A DNA stretch of 64,000 nt from a bacterium (GCA_024742305.1 JANSYQ010000020.1:1-64000), one strand, 5' to 3'; positions 38,302 through 47,190 are shown, counted from the stretch's first letter. Numbers and translations are program-made. The notes: generated by a model not told the origin, from the letters alone.

Positions 38302-38808
38302 ATGAAAAAAATAATCGGTCTATTTGCTCTATCATTCCTTGTTTTAACTGCTTGCGGCCCTTCTTCAAGAGTTTCTGATCCCGAAGATATTGCTGATCAA
38401 GTAATGGATATCATAGAGGATATGGATGATATGTCCAAGGAAGATTTTAGAGATGAGTTCATGACATTTGACGAATTTCAAGATTTAGCGGAGGACGAAG
38501 AAGTCGTTACAGAGAAAGAGGCACGCAAACGAATCAAGGAAATGAAAGAATCTGACAGAAATGAAGACTTGGACAAAGATTTTGCGCGCATTGTAGAAAG
38601 AGGCTCCAAACACAAAATCAAGTGGGATGAAATTGAGTTTGTTGATTTTGAATATGAAGTGGAGAAAGACCGTGGGATGAAAGCCTGTGGTGGAAAAGTG
38701 ATCTTCAAGAGTGGAAGCAAAAAGTACTCAATGAGCACGGTTTCCATTTACGATGGATCCGGCTATTGCTTGGTATCTTTGAGAGGTCCATACGAATCGC
38801 GCGATTAG
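38302..38808 (+). CDS. Hypothetical lipoprotein (paralog 1)
   Basis: 168 residues from ATG 38302. Lipobox LVLTAC gives Cys18. Very acidic and basic-mixed mature part: EDIADQVMDIIEDMDDM, EARKRIKEMKESDRNEDLDKDF; C-terminal VIFKSGSKKYSMSTVSIYDGSGYCLVSLRG. The next gene is a diverged paralog with the same C-terminal pattern. Unknown function; probably outer-membrane- or periplasm-facing lipoprotein. Confidence 0.7.
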   Translation: MKKIIGLFALSFLVLTACGPSSRVSDPEDIADQVMDIIEDMDDMSKEDFRDEFMTFDEFQDLAEDEEVVTEKEARKRIKEMKESDRNEDLDKDFARIVERGSKHKIKWDEIEFVDFEYEVEKDRGMKACGGKVIFKSGSKKYSMSTVSIYDGSGYCLVSLRGPYESRD

Positions 38809-38815
38809 AAATTGT

Positions 38816-39322
38816 ATGAAAGGAACGCTATTCACTTTTGCACTCATTGGACTCATTTTCACAGGGTGTCAATCAAAGAAAGTTATTGCCACCACCGAAG
38901 ATATTGGTAATCGATTGGAGTGCCTTCTTAGTTCGATGAATTCTTTGGAACCGTCTGAATTCGCAGATCATTTTATTTCTTGGAAGAAACTTCAGGAAAT
39001 TGTGCAGAACAGGAATCTAGCAATGGATGAAGAACACCCCTTTACTGAGATAGCCAAATCGGAGGAGGAGTTGGAAGAGCGCTATGAGGTTATGTACCGT
39101 TCCTTGAAAGTCGCAGGTGCCGAACTAGATCTGTCTTGGGAAAAAGTTGAAAAGGATACATTATGTACCCAATTTGAAGAGGAGGAGGGGGTCGGTTTCT
39201 ATAAAGGGACGTTTTGCTTTAAAGCAGGGGGGAATGGTTTTCTCGTGAATTCCACTTCTGTTTATGATGGCGCCGAATATCATCTTGTGAGCCTTGATAG
39301 CTTGAGGTTGAAAAGTAATTAG
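38816..39322 (+). CDS. Hypothetical lipoprotein (paralog 2)
   Basis: 168 residues, lipobox LIFTGC with Cys18. Same length as the preceding gene and alignable with it: EDIGNRLECLLSSMNSLEPSEF near the start and FKAGGNGFLVNSTSVYDGAEYHLVSL near the end. Starts 7 bp after its paralog, so both form an operon. A tandem duplication followed by strong divergence. Unknown function. Confidence 0.7.
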   Translation: MKGTLFTFALIGLIFTGCQSKKVIATTEDIGNRLECLLSSMNSLEPSEFADHFISWKKLQEIVQNRNLAMDEEHPFTEIAKSEEELEERYEVMYRSLKVAGAELDLSWEKVEKDTLCTQFEEEEGVGFYKGTFCFKAGGNGFLVNSTSVYDGAEYHLVSLDSLRLKSN

Positions 39323-39368
39323 GTATTCGTTTTAATCTTCTTTAACAGCCCGTATTAAAGAAACGCCG

Positions 39369-39376
39369 TATTTTTG
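39369..39376 (+). promoter_or_regulatory. -7 box immediately before an M23 peptidase gene
   Basis: TATTTTTG matches TAnnTTTG and ends only 5 bp before the GTG start at 39382, so the transcript would be leaderless or nearly so. Confidence 0.5.
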
Positions 39377-39381
39377 CCTTC

Positions 39382-40353
39382 GTGGCAAAGCAGCAGTTCA
39401 AATACAATCCGAAAACCCTGTCGTATGAAGAGGTCAAGGTAAGTTTTGGCCGAAAGGTACTTCGAGTGGTACTTTGGCTTGCCCCAAACGTGCTTGTTGC
39501 CTTTTTGCTAGCGTTCATTTTTACCCGTCAAATTGATTCGCCAAAAGATCGCGATTTAAAGGATCAATTGGCAAGACAGGAACGCGAATTGAAACGACTC
39601 AATAACGACTTGGACCTTTCACTAGAAGCATTGAAGGAAATCCAAGGGCGCGACGAAGAAATGTATCGAAAGGCGCTACACGCTAAAGCTTTCCCTGAAG
39701 AGCTCAGAACAATGGGGACTGGAGGAAGTGATCGATACGCATATCTTTCCGACTTGCCGAACTCCGAATTACTTTCCTCTACTTCAAGAAAACTCGATGA
39801 GCTAGAAAGAACACTGTATGCGCAGTCTCTGTCTTTCAACGAACTGGCAAAACTGGTGCGACAGAAAGAGCAGATGGTACTGTGTATTCCATCCATCCAA
39901 CCGGTTCGTAACTCGGAGTTGAAACGCCCAATTGGAGGCTACGGTGTACGAATTGATCCTATTTATCGAACGCGTATGATGCACTCCGGATTGGATTTCA
40001 CAGCAGATCGCGGAACTGAAGTGTATGTAACGGGAGATGGAGTAGTAGAGACCGTGGAGAGCAAGCGCTGGGGATACGGAAAAAGTATTGTGGTCAACCA
40101 TGGATTTGGATACAAAACCTTGTACGCGCATTTAAGCCAGTTTGAGGTGAAGGAAGGACAAAAAGTGAAACGTGGAGAATTGATTGGTTTGATTGGTTCC
40201 ACGGGAAAGTCTACAGGGCCACACTTACACTACGAGGTAATCAAAGATGGTGTGAAGGTTAATCCTATCGGTTATTTCCATTCAGACCTTACTCCTGAAC
40301 AATACGAGCAAATGCTTGAGATGAGTGAGAACTCGCATGAGGCAATGGACTAA
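39382..40353 (+). CDS. M23 family metallopeptidase (LytM-type), membrane anchored
   Basis: 323 residues, GTG start; no ATG occurs before the membrane segment and the N-terminus FKYNPKTLSYEEVK fits relatives in flavobacteria. One membrane segment (about residues 29-49), a coiled coil (about 52-90) and a C-terminal LytM domain with zinc-site residues in MHSGLDFTADRG (HxxxD) and GPHLHYEV (HxH). It should act on peptidoglycan in the periplasm, either as an endopeptidase or in division/elongation complexes. A -7 box sits directly before the start codon. Ends 84 bp before the convergent zinc-ribbon gene. Confidence 0.9.
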   Translation: MAKQQFKYNPKTLSYEEVKVSFGRKVLRVVLWLAPNVLVAFLLAFIFTRQIDSPKDRDLKDQLARQERELKRLNNDLDLSLEALKEIQGRDEEMYRKALHAKAFPEELRTMGTGGSDRYAYLSDLPNSELLSSTSRKLDELERTLYAQSLSFNELAKLVRQKEQMVLCIPSIQPVRNSELKRPIGGYGVRIDPIYRTRMMHSGLDFTADRGTEVYVTGDGVVETVESKRWGYGKSIVVNHGFGYKTLYAHLSQFEVKEGQKVKRGELIGLIGSTGKSTGPHLHYEVIKDGVKVNPIGYFHSDLTPEQYEQMLEMSENSHEAMD

Positions 40354-40437
40354 ACAGATGGGAGTTGGAATTGTGAGTTTTTAGTTTGATCACAGCACCC
40401 TCAGTCATCGAAAGAAACTTTATGCAATATTTCTTAT

Positions 40438-40830
40438 TTAGGACGCTCTATTCTTCATAATACTGAAGAAATCAGACCCGAAGCGCATGAGTTCGCCTTC
40501 CATTTCAACATAGGTTAAACGTTCACCACAAATCGGAGAGAAAAACAAATCGAGATAGGGTGAGTCTTGGGTCCAAATCTGAATTTGCACAAATCCTGGT
40601 CTTTTTTTCGAGTCCAATGGTGATTCACAGGATGGACAGAAGAAGTCTACTTTATCACCATTTTCGATAACGAGGTTATGGTCGGACTTGTAACCGTACA
40701 CGCCCGGCTGTTTCGAGAGCAGTAATTGCGATTTTTGATGGTCTTTGTATGCGACCAAAAATTCTATTTGGCTCTCTTTATTTAACTGCACTTGGCAGTG
40801 TGGACAATGATAATCGAAATTAGCTAACAT
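40438..40830 (-). CDS. Zinc-ribbon hypothetical protein
   Basis: 130 residues. Two CxxC pairs, YHCPHCQVQL near the N-terminus and FFCPSCESPL in the middle, suggest a zinc-binding protein of the cytoplasm (no signal). A third Cys occurs in SPICGERLTYVEME. No other domain recognised. Monocistronic, upstream of and divergent from dnaK; the two share the 270-bp control region at 40831-41101. Confidence 0.7.
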   Translation of the reverse strand: MLANFDYHCPHCQVQLNKESQIEFLVAYKDHQKSQLLLSKQPGVYGYKSDHNLVIENGDKVDFFCPSCESPLDSKKRPGFVQIQIWTQDSPYLDLFFSPICGERLTYVEMEGELMRFGSDFFSIMKNRAS

Positions 40831-40950
40831 GACAGAAGGTGTTGGTTATTAATGGACTAACCATAAGATAACGAAAATATTCGCTCAAAAATTGTCATTT
40901 GAATATCGGGGAATGTTGATTTATCAAACACTAGTAGCTCTTCGAACAAA

Positions 40951-40973
40951 CTGACACATTGACGTTTTGTCAG
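40951..40973. promoter_or_regulatory. Inverted repeat in the dnaK control region
   Basis: CTGACACATTGACGTTTTGTCAG has complementary ends CTGACA/TGTCAG and an inner TGAC-GTTTT-GTCA. Further TGTCA words lie at 41012 and 41023, one helical turn apart. This may be an operator for heat-shock control. Confidence 0.4.
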
Positions 40974-41038
40974 TCTGAAAAGCCCCTATTTATCGCTAAA
41001 TCCTTTCATTTTGTCATAATTCTGTCAGAAAAAGCCAA

Positions 41039-41054
41039 TGGCATAATCATTGAC
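41039..41054 (+). promoter_or_regulatory. Sigma-54-like element before dnaK
   Basis: TGGCAT-AATCA-TTGAC has the -24/-12 spacing of a sigma-54 promoter (GG-N10-GA, the last base differing from GC) and ends 47 bp before the dnaK ATG. The grpE gene has a similar element in the same kind of position. Confidence 0.4.
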
Positions 41055-41101
41055 CTAAGTGGGGCGTAATTAACTGAAATAAATTTTTACAAAATAGTAT
41101 C

Positions 41102-43018
41102 ATGGGAAAAATAATCGGAATTGATTTGGGAACTACGAACTCTTGTGTCTCTGTAATGGAGGGAAGCGAGCCGGTAGTAATCACAAACTCTGAAGGAAAA
41201 AGAACAACACCTTCCGTAGTGGCGTTTGTTGATGGTGGCGAGCGCAAAGTTGGAGACCCTGCGAAGCGCCAGGCGATTACCAACCCTACAAAAACAATTT
41301 ACTCCATTAAGCGATTCATGGGATCTTCTTACGACGATGTAAAGTCGGAAGTTTCGCGTGTTCCTTACGAAGTAGTGAAAGGCGACAACAATACACCGCG
41401 TGTGAAAATTGATGATCGTAACTATACACCGCAAGAAATCTCAGCAATGATTCTTCAGAAAATGAAGAAAACTGCAGAGGATTACTTGGGACAAGAAGTT
41501 TCTGAAGCGGTAGTAACAGTACCGGCTTACTTTAACGACTCTCAGCGTCAAGCGACAAAAGAGGCTGGTGAAGTAGCAGGACTAACAATCAAACGTATTA
41601 TCAACGAGCCAACGGCAGCAGCTTTGGCGTACGGATTGGATAAGAAAGGAATCGATCAGAAAGTAGTAGTATTTGACTTCGGTGGAGGTACACACGATGT
41701 TTCCATCCTTGAGTTGGGTGACGGTGTATTTGAAGTATTGTCCACTGATGGAGATACGCACCTTGGAGGTGACGACGTAGATGAGGCAATCATCAACTGG
41801 TTGGCGGACGAGTTCAAAGCGGACGAAGGCGTTAACTTGAAAGATGACCCAATGGCGTTGCAACGTTTGAAAGAAGCAGCGGAGAAAGCGAAGATTGAAT
41901 TGTCTTCTACAACTTCCTCTGAAATCAACTTGCCGTACATTATGCCAGTGGACGGAGTGCCAAAACACTTGGTACGTACTCTACAACGTTCGAAGTTTGA
42001 GCAATTGATCTCTGACATCGTTGAGCGTACGATTGCACCTTGTCGTTCTGCCTTGAAAAACGCAGGATTGTCAACAAGCGATATTGACGAAGTAATCTTG
42101 GTAGGTGGGTCGACACGTATCCCAGTTATTCAGGATGCGGTGAAGAATTTCTTCGGAAAAGAGCCTTCAAAAGGGGTGAACCCAGATGAGGTTGTTGCGA
42201 TTGGTGCAGCAATTCAAGGGGGAGTTTTGACAGGAGAAGTAAAAGACGTACTTCTTTTGGACGTAATTCCTTTGTCTTTGGGAATTGAAACAATGGGAGG
42301 TGTCTTCACGAAGTTGATTGACGCAAACACGACAATTCCAACGAAAAAAAGCGAGGTATTCTCTACAGCTTCGGACAATCAGCCATCAGTAGATATTCAC
42401 GTACTACAAGGAGAGCGCTCCATGGCAACGGATAACAAAACTTTGGGACGTTTCCAATTGGCAGACATTCCACCAGCGCCACGCGGAGTTCCTCAAATTG
42501 AGGTGACATTTGACATCGACGCAAACGGAATCATGAACATTTCCGCGAAGGATAAAGGAACTGGAAAAGAGCAGTCGATCAAGATTGAATCTTCTTCAGG
42601 ATTGTCTGACGAGGAAATCGAAAGAATGAAGGCGGAAGCAGAAGCAAATGCGGATGCGGATCAAAAGAAACGTGATGAAGTTGAGGTAATCAACAAAGCG
42701 GATTCTTTGATCTTCCAAACAGAGCGTCAATTGAAAGAGTACGGAGACAAGATTCCTGCTGACAAGAAAGCACCAATTGAGGACGCGTTGGCAGAGTTGA
42801 AGAAGGAATTCGAAGCGAAAAACATCGAAAACCTGAATCCGGCAATGGACAAATTGAACGAAGTGTTCCAGGCAGCATCTCAGGAAATGTACAACGCAGC
42901 AAATGCTGAAGGTGCAGCTGGCGGTGACGCTGGAGCAGGTGCGGATGCAGGAGCAGATAGCGGAAGCCCGGAAGATGAGGTGACCGACGTTGACTTCGAA
43001 GAAGTTGAAGAGAAGTAA
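41102..43018 (+). CDS. dnaK: Molecular chaperone DnaK (Hsp70)
   Basis: Hsp70, 638 residues, family length. Begins [21 protein letters not shown]; phosphate-2 region [17 protein letters not shown]; linker and substrate domain [20 protein letters not shown]-terminal lid ending in a Gly/Ala-rich tail and [12 protein letters not shown], typical of bacterial DnaK. Acts with DnaJ and GrpE encoded near 20 kb, although here it is not in their operon. The control region upstream has a sigma-54-like element and repeated TGTCA words. A repeat element and terminator follow. Confidence 0.98.
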   Translation: MGKIIGIDLGTTNSCVSVMEGSEPVVITNSEGKRTTPSVVAFVDGGERKVGDPAKRQAITNPTKTIYSIKRFMGSSYDDVKSEVSRVPYEVVKGDNNTPRVKIDDRNYTPQEISAMILQKMKKTAEDYLGQEVSEAVVTVPAYFNDSQRQATKEAGEVAGLTIKRIINEPTAAALAYGLDKKGIDQKVVVFDFGGGTHDVSILELGDGVFEVLSTDGDTHLGGDDVDEAIINWLADEFKADEGVNLKDDPMALQRLKEAAEKAKIELSSTTSSEINLPYIMPVDGVPKHLVRTLQRSKFEQLISDIVERTIAPCRSALKNAGLSTSDIDEVILVGGSTRIPVIQDAVKNFFGKEPSKGVNPDEVVAIGAAIQGGVLTGEVKDVLLLDVIPLSLGIETMGGVFTKLIDANTTIPTKKSEVFSTASDNQPSVDIHVLQGERSMATDNKTLGRFQLADIPPAPRGVPQIEVTFDIDANGIMNISAKDKGTGKEQSIKIESSSGLSDEEIERMKAEAEANADADQKKRDEVEVINKADSLIFQTERQLKEYGDKIPADKKAPIEDALAELKKEFEAKNIENLNPAMDKLNEVFQAASQEMYNAANAEGAAGGDAGAGADAGADSGSPEDEVTDVDFEEVEEK

Positions 43019-43030
43019 TATTCGGTAATT

Positions 43031-43090
43031 AGGCGCATCTCGACAAGCTTGCCTTGGCGAAGCTTTAGCGAAGCAATGCTCGATGTGCCT
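43031..43090. repeat. Inverted-repeat element after dnaK
   Basis: AGGCGCATC (43031-43039) pairs with GATGTGCCT (43083-43091) around GCGAAGCTTTAGCGAAGC, an internal partial palindrome. This looks like a small interspersed element; a related TTTAGCGAAG word is at 24383. Confidence 0.5.
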
Positions 43091-43109
43091 CTAGAATATA
43101 GAGAGTTAA

Positions 43110-43141
43110 GGGATGTTCGTAAGAGCATCCCTTTTTCTTTT
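43110..43141 (+). terminator. Intrinsic terminator after dnaK
   Basis: GGGATGTT (43110-43117) pairs with AGCATCCC (one G-U) around CGTAAG and is followed by TTTTTCTTTTT. Confidence 0.8.
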
Positions 43142-43152
43142 TACTTTTAGTT

Positions 43153-43617
43153 ATGGAGAAAGATTTTAAGATGAAGCTTGAGGAGCTAGGTATTGAATTG
43201 CCGGAGGCCTCAACGCCTGGCGGGAATTATGTTTCTGTGAATGTTCGTGGCAATATCGCGTATGTTGCCATTCAATTCCCAATAAAAAATGGCGAATACT
43301 TTTTTCAAGGGCGTTTGGGAAATGAAATTTCTACTGACGTCGGATACAAGGCAATGGAGATGGCGGCGCTAAACGTCATCGCGCAGATCAATCAGAAAGT
43401 TGGTATGGAGCGCGTTCATGGATTGAACCATATCGATGCATACTATCAAAGCAATGAAGAATGGGATGAAGCGCCTATCGTTGTAAATGGTGCCTCTGAT
43501 CTGTTTGTGAACCTGCTTGGGGAAAAGGGAAAGCATTCGCGCGCTATTTTTGGCGTACATAAACTTCCGAGGAATTTTAGTGTAGGGTTGACAGCGAGTT
43601 TTACATTGGAATCTTAA
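43153..43617 (+). CDS. RidA family protein
   Basis: 154 residues of the YjgF/YER057c/UK114 (RidA) family: the N-terminal ELGIELPEASTPGGNYVSVNVRGNIAYVAIQFPIKNG and the closing ARGIFG-like SRAIFGVHKLPRN segment. Canonical RidA hydrolyses reactive enamine/imine intermediates, using an Arg in the last helix; the Arg of SRAIFG sits in the matching place. This subgroup (about 150 residues, with LNHIDAYYQSN) is the RidA-like type whose substrate is not settled. Stands alone after the dnaK terminator. Confidence 0.9.
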   Translation: MEKDFKMKLEELGIELPEASTPGGNYVSVNVRGNIAYVAIQFPIKNGEYFFQGRLGNEISTDVGYKAMEMAALNVIAQINQKVGMERVHGLNHIDAYYQSNEEWDEAPIVVNGASDLFVNLLGEKGKHSRAIFGVHKLPRNFSVGLTASFTLES

Positions 43618-43874
43618 ATAGTAAGTTTTACTGGTGATAGAAATGGCTTCAACCAATGAATAGAAGAGGGGTGTAAGGGATTCTCCAAAATTTTTTAACG
43701 CAAAAACCTGCCTGCCGGACAGCCACGGTGCGTTTATGTTTATATGCATTTACTCGTTTTTGCCAAAAAAAGTTACTATACTCTACTAGTACACACTAAA
43801 AAGGCCGTCCTTCTCAGGACGACCTTTCATACCAATCAACTGTACTTCGAGTAATTCTTCTGAATTACACAAAA
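43618..43874. other. Intergenic region with repeat fragment
   Basis: No gene. AACCTGCCTGCCGGACAGCC (around 43707) resembles the CCTGCCTGCCGGCAGGCAGG palindromic element common in Bacteroidota, here broken. The terminator of the minus-strand PKD gene closes the region. Confidence 0.5.
43798..43828 (-). terminator. Intrinsic terminator of the PKD/T9SS gene
   Basis: On the minus strand AAAGGTCGTCCT pairs with AGGACGGCCTTT (one G-U) around a GAGA-type loop, followed by T. It lies 47 bp past the stop at 43875. Confidence 0.8.
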
Positions 43875-44951
43875 CTATTGTCGCAGAACTTTGCTTGTGC
43901 TCAGTCGTTGACCTTTTCTACCTAAAGCGTGAATGAAGTACATGCCTTTTGGATACAGGCTCAAATCTATTTCAGTAGTCGTTGCTGTAATTTCTTGTTG
44001 AAGCAAAACAGCTCCTGTAATATCCATTAGTACGAATGCCGAAATGTGCTCTTTGGATGTCTCCAAGTAAACAATACTTTGCGTTGGATTCGGGTAGATG
44101 TTGAATACAATTTCATCTTCCACGTTTAATCCTGCGAGGCTATCGCCAACGGTGTAACAGATAGAGTCACATACAAATTGCAGGCTGTCGTACGCCGTTA
44201 AACAAACATTGTACGTCTGTTGTGGAGTGGCTTGGTACGTGAAATTTGGATTGTTTGTATCGTACACATAGTTCCATCCGGCATCATAAATAATCCAGTT
44301 GTACATAATAGCTCCGGAAGCACTTCCTGTAATGACTCCGTTCGGGTTTATTGAGGCACTCGATGAAGTCAAACAGCCTGAACCACCGCCTCCTGTGGAA
44401 TCCATAACGGTTACCGAATAGCAGGTCGAATCGCAGATGTTTTGCAAGTTGTCATAAGCAGTCAAGCAAACATTGTACGTTCCGTTTGATCCAGGATTGT
44501 AATTCAGGTTACCATTGTTCACATCGTATAAGTAGTTCCAAGAGTTGTCATAAACAATCCAGTTATACATGGATGCTCCCGATGCAGTTCCAATAATAGT
44601 TCCGTTCGGGTTCGCATAGGCGTTAGAGGTAACGTTACATCCAGATCCACCTGTTGTGTCTGCCTGAACAAAGATGGAGTCGCAGTAAGAGTCCTGACAC
44701 TGTGACAAGCTATCGTAAATGGACAAACAAACTACGTAAGTTCCAGTAGTTGTGTATGTATGCGTTGGGCTCGATTGATAGGAATTGTTTCCGTCACCGA
44801 ATGTCCAACTGTTGAATAGTCCCATCCCAGTGGAGGTGTTCGTAAATGAAACGGTGCCGTTGTTGACAGTGTATGAAAAATCAGCTTGACACTGTGCAGA
44901 TGCGTTCAGGTAAAGTCCGAGCGCTAATAGGGTAAAAAGTAACTTAGTCAT
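43875..44951 (-). CDS. T9SS-exported PKD-domain protein
   Basis: 358 residues from ATG 44951 (the frame is open upstream but only the shorter form begins with a signal peptide ending NASAQC). A PKD domain follows (VSFTNTSTG, WTFGDGNNS, HTYTTTGTYVVCLSIYD), then two related modules of about 90 residues, each with SGASMYNWIVYD- or SGAIMYNWIIYD-type cores and NVCLTAYD, and a T9SS sorting domain (NIYPNPTQSIVYLE). Surface or secreted. Its upstream region carries a 19-bp element nearly identical to one before the adjacent ECF sigma gene, so it is probably a target of that sigma factor. Confidence 0.85.
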   Translation of the reverse strand: MTKLLFTLLALGLYLNASAQCQADFSYTVNNGTVSFTNTSTGMGLFNSWTFGDGNNSYQSSPTHTYTTTGTYVVCLSIYDSLSQCQDSYCDSIFVQADTTGGSGCNVTSNAYANPNGTIIGTASGASMYNWIVYDNSWNYLYDVNNGNLNYNPGSNGTYNVCLTAYDNLQNICDSTCYSVTVMDSTGGGGSGCLTSSSASINPNGVITGSASGAIMYNWIIYDAGWNYVYDTNNPNFTYQATPQQTYNVCLTAYDSLQFVCDSICYTVGDSLAGLNVEDEIVFNIYPNPTQSIVYLETSKEHISAFVLMDITGAVLLQQEITATTTEIDLSLYPKGMYFIHALGRKGQRLSTSKVLRQ

Positions 44952-44992
44952 AAAAAAGGAATTTGAATGTTCTATTAAGTAAGAGACAGCCA

Positions 44993-45011
44993 ATTCCTAA
45001 AACGCTGCATG
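44993..45011 (-). promoter_or_regulatory. Predicted ECF promoter of the PKD/T9SS gene
   Basis: Minus-strand CATGCAGCGTTTTAGGAAT, 42 bp before the start codon, differs by one base from the element upstream of the ECF sigma gene at 47127-47145. The GCAGCG block would be -35; 15 bases later GTCTCTT is a -10 candidate. Confidence 0.6.
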
Positions 45012-45025
45012 AAACCCAAAAAAAA

Positions 45026-46558
45026 TTAGAAATTGTAACGGAAACCTACGCGTACTCCGGAATTTCGGAAGCGCGTGCTGAATGGCATTTCGGTGTTCGA
45101 ACGGTTGTTCAAACCAAATCCAACGTAAGGCTCAACGTAGATTGCCGAATTGCTTCCAACAAAATACGTGTATCGAAGTGCTGTTCTCGCCGAGAAGTTT
45201 AACTGTCGATAGGCTTCGTTAACTGCAATTGAGTTTCCATTTTGATCGAAGAGAACCTCACCAGAACTAATGGCACGAATTCCAACAAGACCAGTCGCAT
45301 TGATACCAAGTTCTGACTTTTGTCCAAGGGGTACATGGAACATTACGCCGAAAGGAATGGAGATTTGACTCACACTGCTCTTGAATTGTGCAAGGTTTTC
45401 GGTTTCACTGATGATCTCAGTTGTATCCACAATTGGCAGTTGCTGCTGTGTAATAGAATCAAAATACCAACCTGTAGTGTCGTACTGGAACGATAAGGAG
45501 GTTGATGTTGAAATGTAATCTTGCGTAGCTTTACTTTGGCGATACTCCAGTCCGGAATGGAAAGAGAATCGCTGGAACGGTTGATAGTTCACGCGTAAAA
45601 ACGCTGCTTGACCAAAATTCTGTGAGTACGATGCATTTAAAGCCTGAGTCAAGCTGTCATTGTTTATTGCAGAATGATTTAGATTGAACGAGGACACATC
45701 CAATCCACCCTCCAGTGACCAGCTTGGGCGCAAGTTTTCTTCTTCAACAGGAGGAGGGGTTGATTTCACAGCATTTTGAATTACTGCCAATTCTTCCGCA
45801 GGAACTGTGGCAGTCAGTCGAGAAGAGTCGGGTTCTTCCTTGTTCTCTGCTTCAGCTGAGTCCAACTGAGTTGTTTCTTCTGTTACCAAGTTGGAAGAAT
45901 CTTTGCTTGTATTTTCTTCCGCAACATCATTGGTGTTATTTGATGAATTATCCAATGAACCATCCGTATTTGATTGCTTCGTTTTAGTTTGATTATCATT
46001 TGAGTCCTCGTTGGAATCTGCAATGTCGTCAGGTGTAAGTGTGTTTACGCCTGTATCATCCGATTTAGTTGCATTCGAAGTGTTCTTATTGGAGTTTGAT
46101 CGATAATCTCTTGACTTGTCTTCACTTGTAACTTTGTCGAATTTCTGACCTTCTGTAGCATTTACACTTTTAGTTGACTTGCCTGATGTTTCCGAGATAT
46201 CGGCAGTTTTTTTAGAATCAATGCTTGGTGTATCATTTTCTGAGAAAGAAGTATTATTTCTATCGTTCTCATTTGATGAATCCTTCTGAGTAGTATTTTC
46301 TGAAGGTACATTCAATGAGATGGCGTCAGTGTTTTTCGCGGGAGTGTCATCCGCACTAAAATAAAGGAATGTGATTGTTCCGCCGCCAATTCCAATAAAG
46401 AGTAGTAACATCCACAAATAGAAGAATCCTCCGCGTCTTTTCGATCTCCCACCAATATTTTGTTCGATTCCTGCCCATGCGCCCTCAGGTGCAGTCATAC
46501 GGAAACCGTCCATTTTTTCCTGCAAACGCTTGTCGCTATTTTCAAAATCGTTTTTCAT
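45026..46558 (-). CDS. Predicted membrane anti-sigma / outer-membrane-barrel fusion protein
   Basis: 510 residues. A cytoplasmic N-terminus (1-42) with APEGAWAGIEQNI, one membrane segment (about 44-66), a long low-complexity periplasmic linker rich in Ser, Thr, Asn, Asp, Lys and Glu (about 75-260), and a C-terminal half of amphipathic strands ending VRVGFRYNF, like an outer-membrane beta-barrel (PorT/OmpA-like, as annotated in many relatives). Its start overlaps the ECF sigma gene by 4 bp, which is the usual place of the cognate anti-sigma factor. The span from cytoplasm to outer membrane in one chain suggests it could sense the envelope (inference). Confidence 0.75.
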   Translation of the reverse strand: MKNDFENSDKRLQEKMDGFRMTAPEGAWAGIEQNIGGRSKRRGGFFYLWMLLLFIGIGGGTITFLYFSADDTPAKNTDAISLNVPSENTTQKDSSNENDRNNTSFSENDTPSIDSKKTADISETSGKSTKSVNATEGQKFDKVTSEDKSRDYRSNSNKNTSNATKSDDTGVNTLTPDDIADSNEDSNDNQTKTKQSNTDGSLDNSSNNTNDVAEENTSKDSSNLVTEETTQLDSAEAENKEEPDSSRLTATVPAEELAVIQNAVKSTPPPVEEENLRPSWSLEGGLDVSSFNLNHSAINNDSLTQALNASYSQNFGQAAFLRVNYQPFQRFSFHSGLEYRQSKATQDYISTSTSLSFQYDTTGWYFDSITQQQLPIVDTTEIISETENLAQFKSSVSQISIPFGVMFHVPLGQKSELGINATGLVGIRAISSGEVLFDQNGNSIAVNEAYRQLNFSARTALRYTYFVGSNSAIYVEPYVGFGLNNRSNTEMPFSTRFRNSGVRVGFRYNF

Positions 46559-47112
46559 CCTTGTCCTACTTTTTGAAGTGCTCCCACCATTTCCATCAAA
46601 GCAGCGCGAGCACGTGTTAACTGCGACCGCGATGCACTTTCGGAAATATTGAGGTGTTCGGCAATTTCCTTGTGACTATACCCTTCAATTGCATACATGT
46701 TAAACACAATGCGATACCCGTCTGGTAACCGGTTGATCTGATGCATAATTTCTTCCGCACTTAAATGATCAATCGCATCGGCATACGTTTCCGCATCCGG
46801 ACTATATTCCATATCGCCATCGTCAATTCTTCGTTGCGAATTTTGATAATGACGAATAGCAGAATTTACCGCAATGCGTCGCACCCAGCCTTCAAAAGAT
46901 CCTGATCCGCTGAATTTTTCCAAATTGGAAAAAACCTTGATAAACGTTTCCTGTAAAAGATCGTTTGCATCCTCCGCATTTTTCGCGTAGCGATAACACA
47001 CAGTATACACCATGGAAGAATGCTTCTCATAGAGCATTCGCTGGGCATCTGCTTTGTTTTTCAGACAACGCCGAATCAGTTCTTTGTCAGAGTATTTTTT
47101 CACGCTTATCAA
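46555..47112 (-). CDS. ECF RNA polymerase sigma factor
   Basis: 185 residues. Sigma-2 region: YEKHSSMVYTVCYRYAKNAEDANDLLQETFIKVFSNLEKF; sigma-4 region with helix-turn-helix: MYAIEGYSHKEIAEHLNISESASRSQLTRARAALMEMV. No sigma-1 or sigma-3 region, hence extracytoplasmic-function type. Cotranscribed with the predicted anti-sigma gene (4 bp overlap). The element at 47127-47145 directly upstream is shared with the PKD/T9SS gene, suggesting autoregulation. Confidence 0.95.
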   Translation of the reverse strand: MISVKKYSDKELIRRCLKNKADAQRMLYEKHSSMVYTVCYRYAKNAEDANDLLQETFIKVFSNLEKFSGSGSFEGWVRRIAVNSAIRHYQNSQRRIDDGDMEYSPDAETYADAIDHLSAEEIMHQINRLPDGYRIVFNMYAIEGYSHKEIAEHLNISESASRSQLTRARAALMEMVGALQKVGQG

Positions 47113-47126
47113 TATAGATGCATGTT

Positions 47127-47145
47127 ATTCCAAAAACGCTGCATG
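47127..47145 (-). promoter_or_regulatory. Predicted autoregulated ECF promoter
   Basis: Minus-strand CATGCAGCGTTTTTGGAAT, 15 bp before the sigma gene start, 18 of 19 bases identical to the element at 44993-45011. GCAGCG as -35 and GCATCTA, 15 bases downstream, as -10. Confidence 0.6.
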
Positions 47146-47190
47146 CATGGGCGATTTTTTTTGAGTAACTTTAATTTCAAAGTCAAATTG

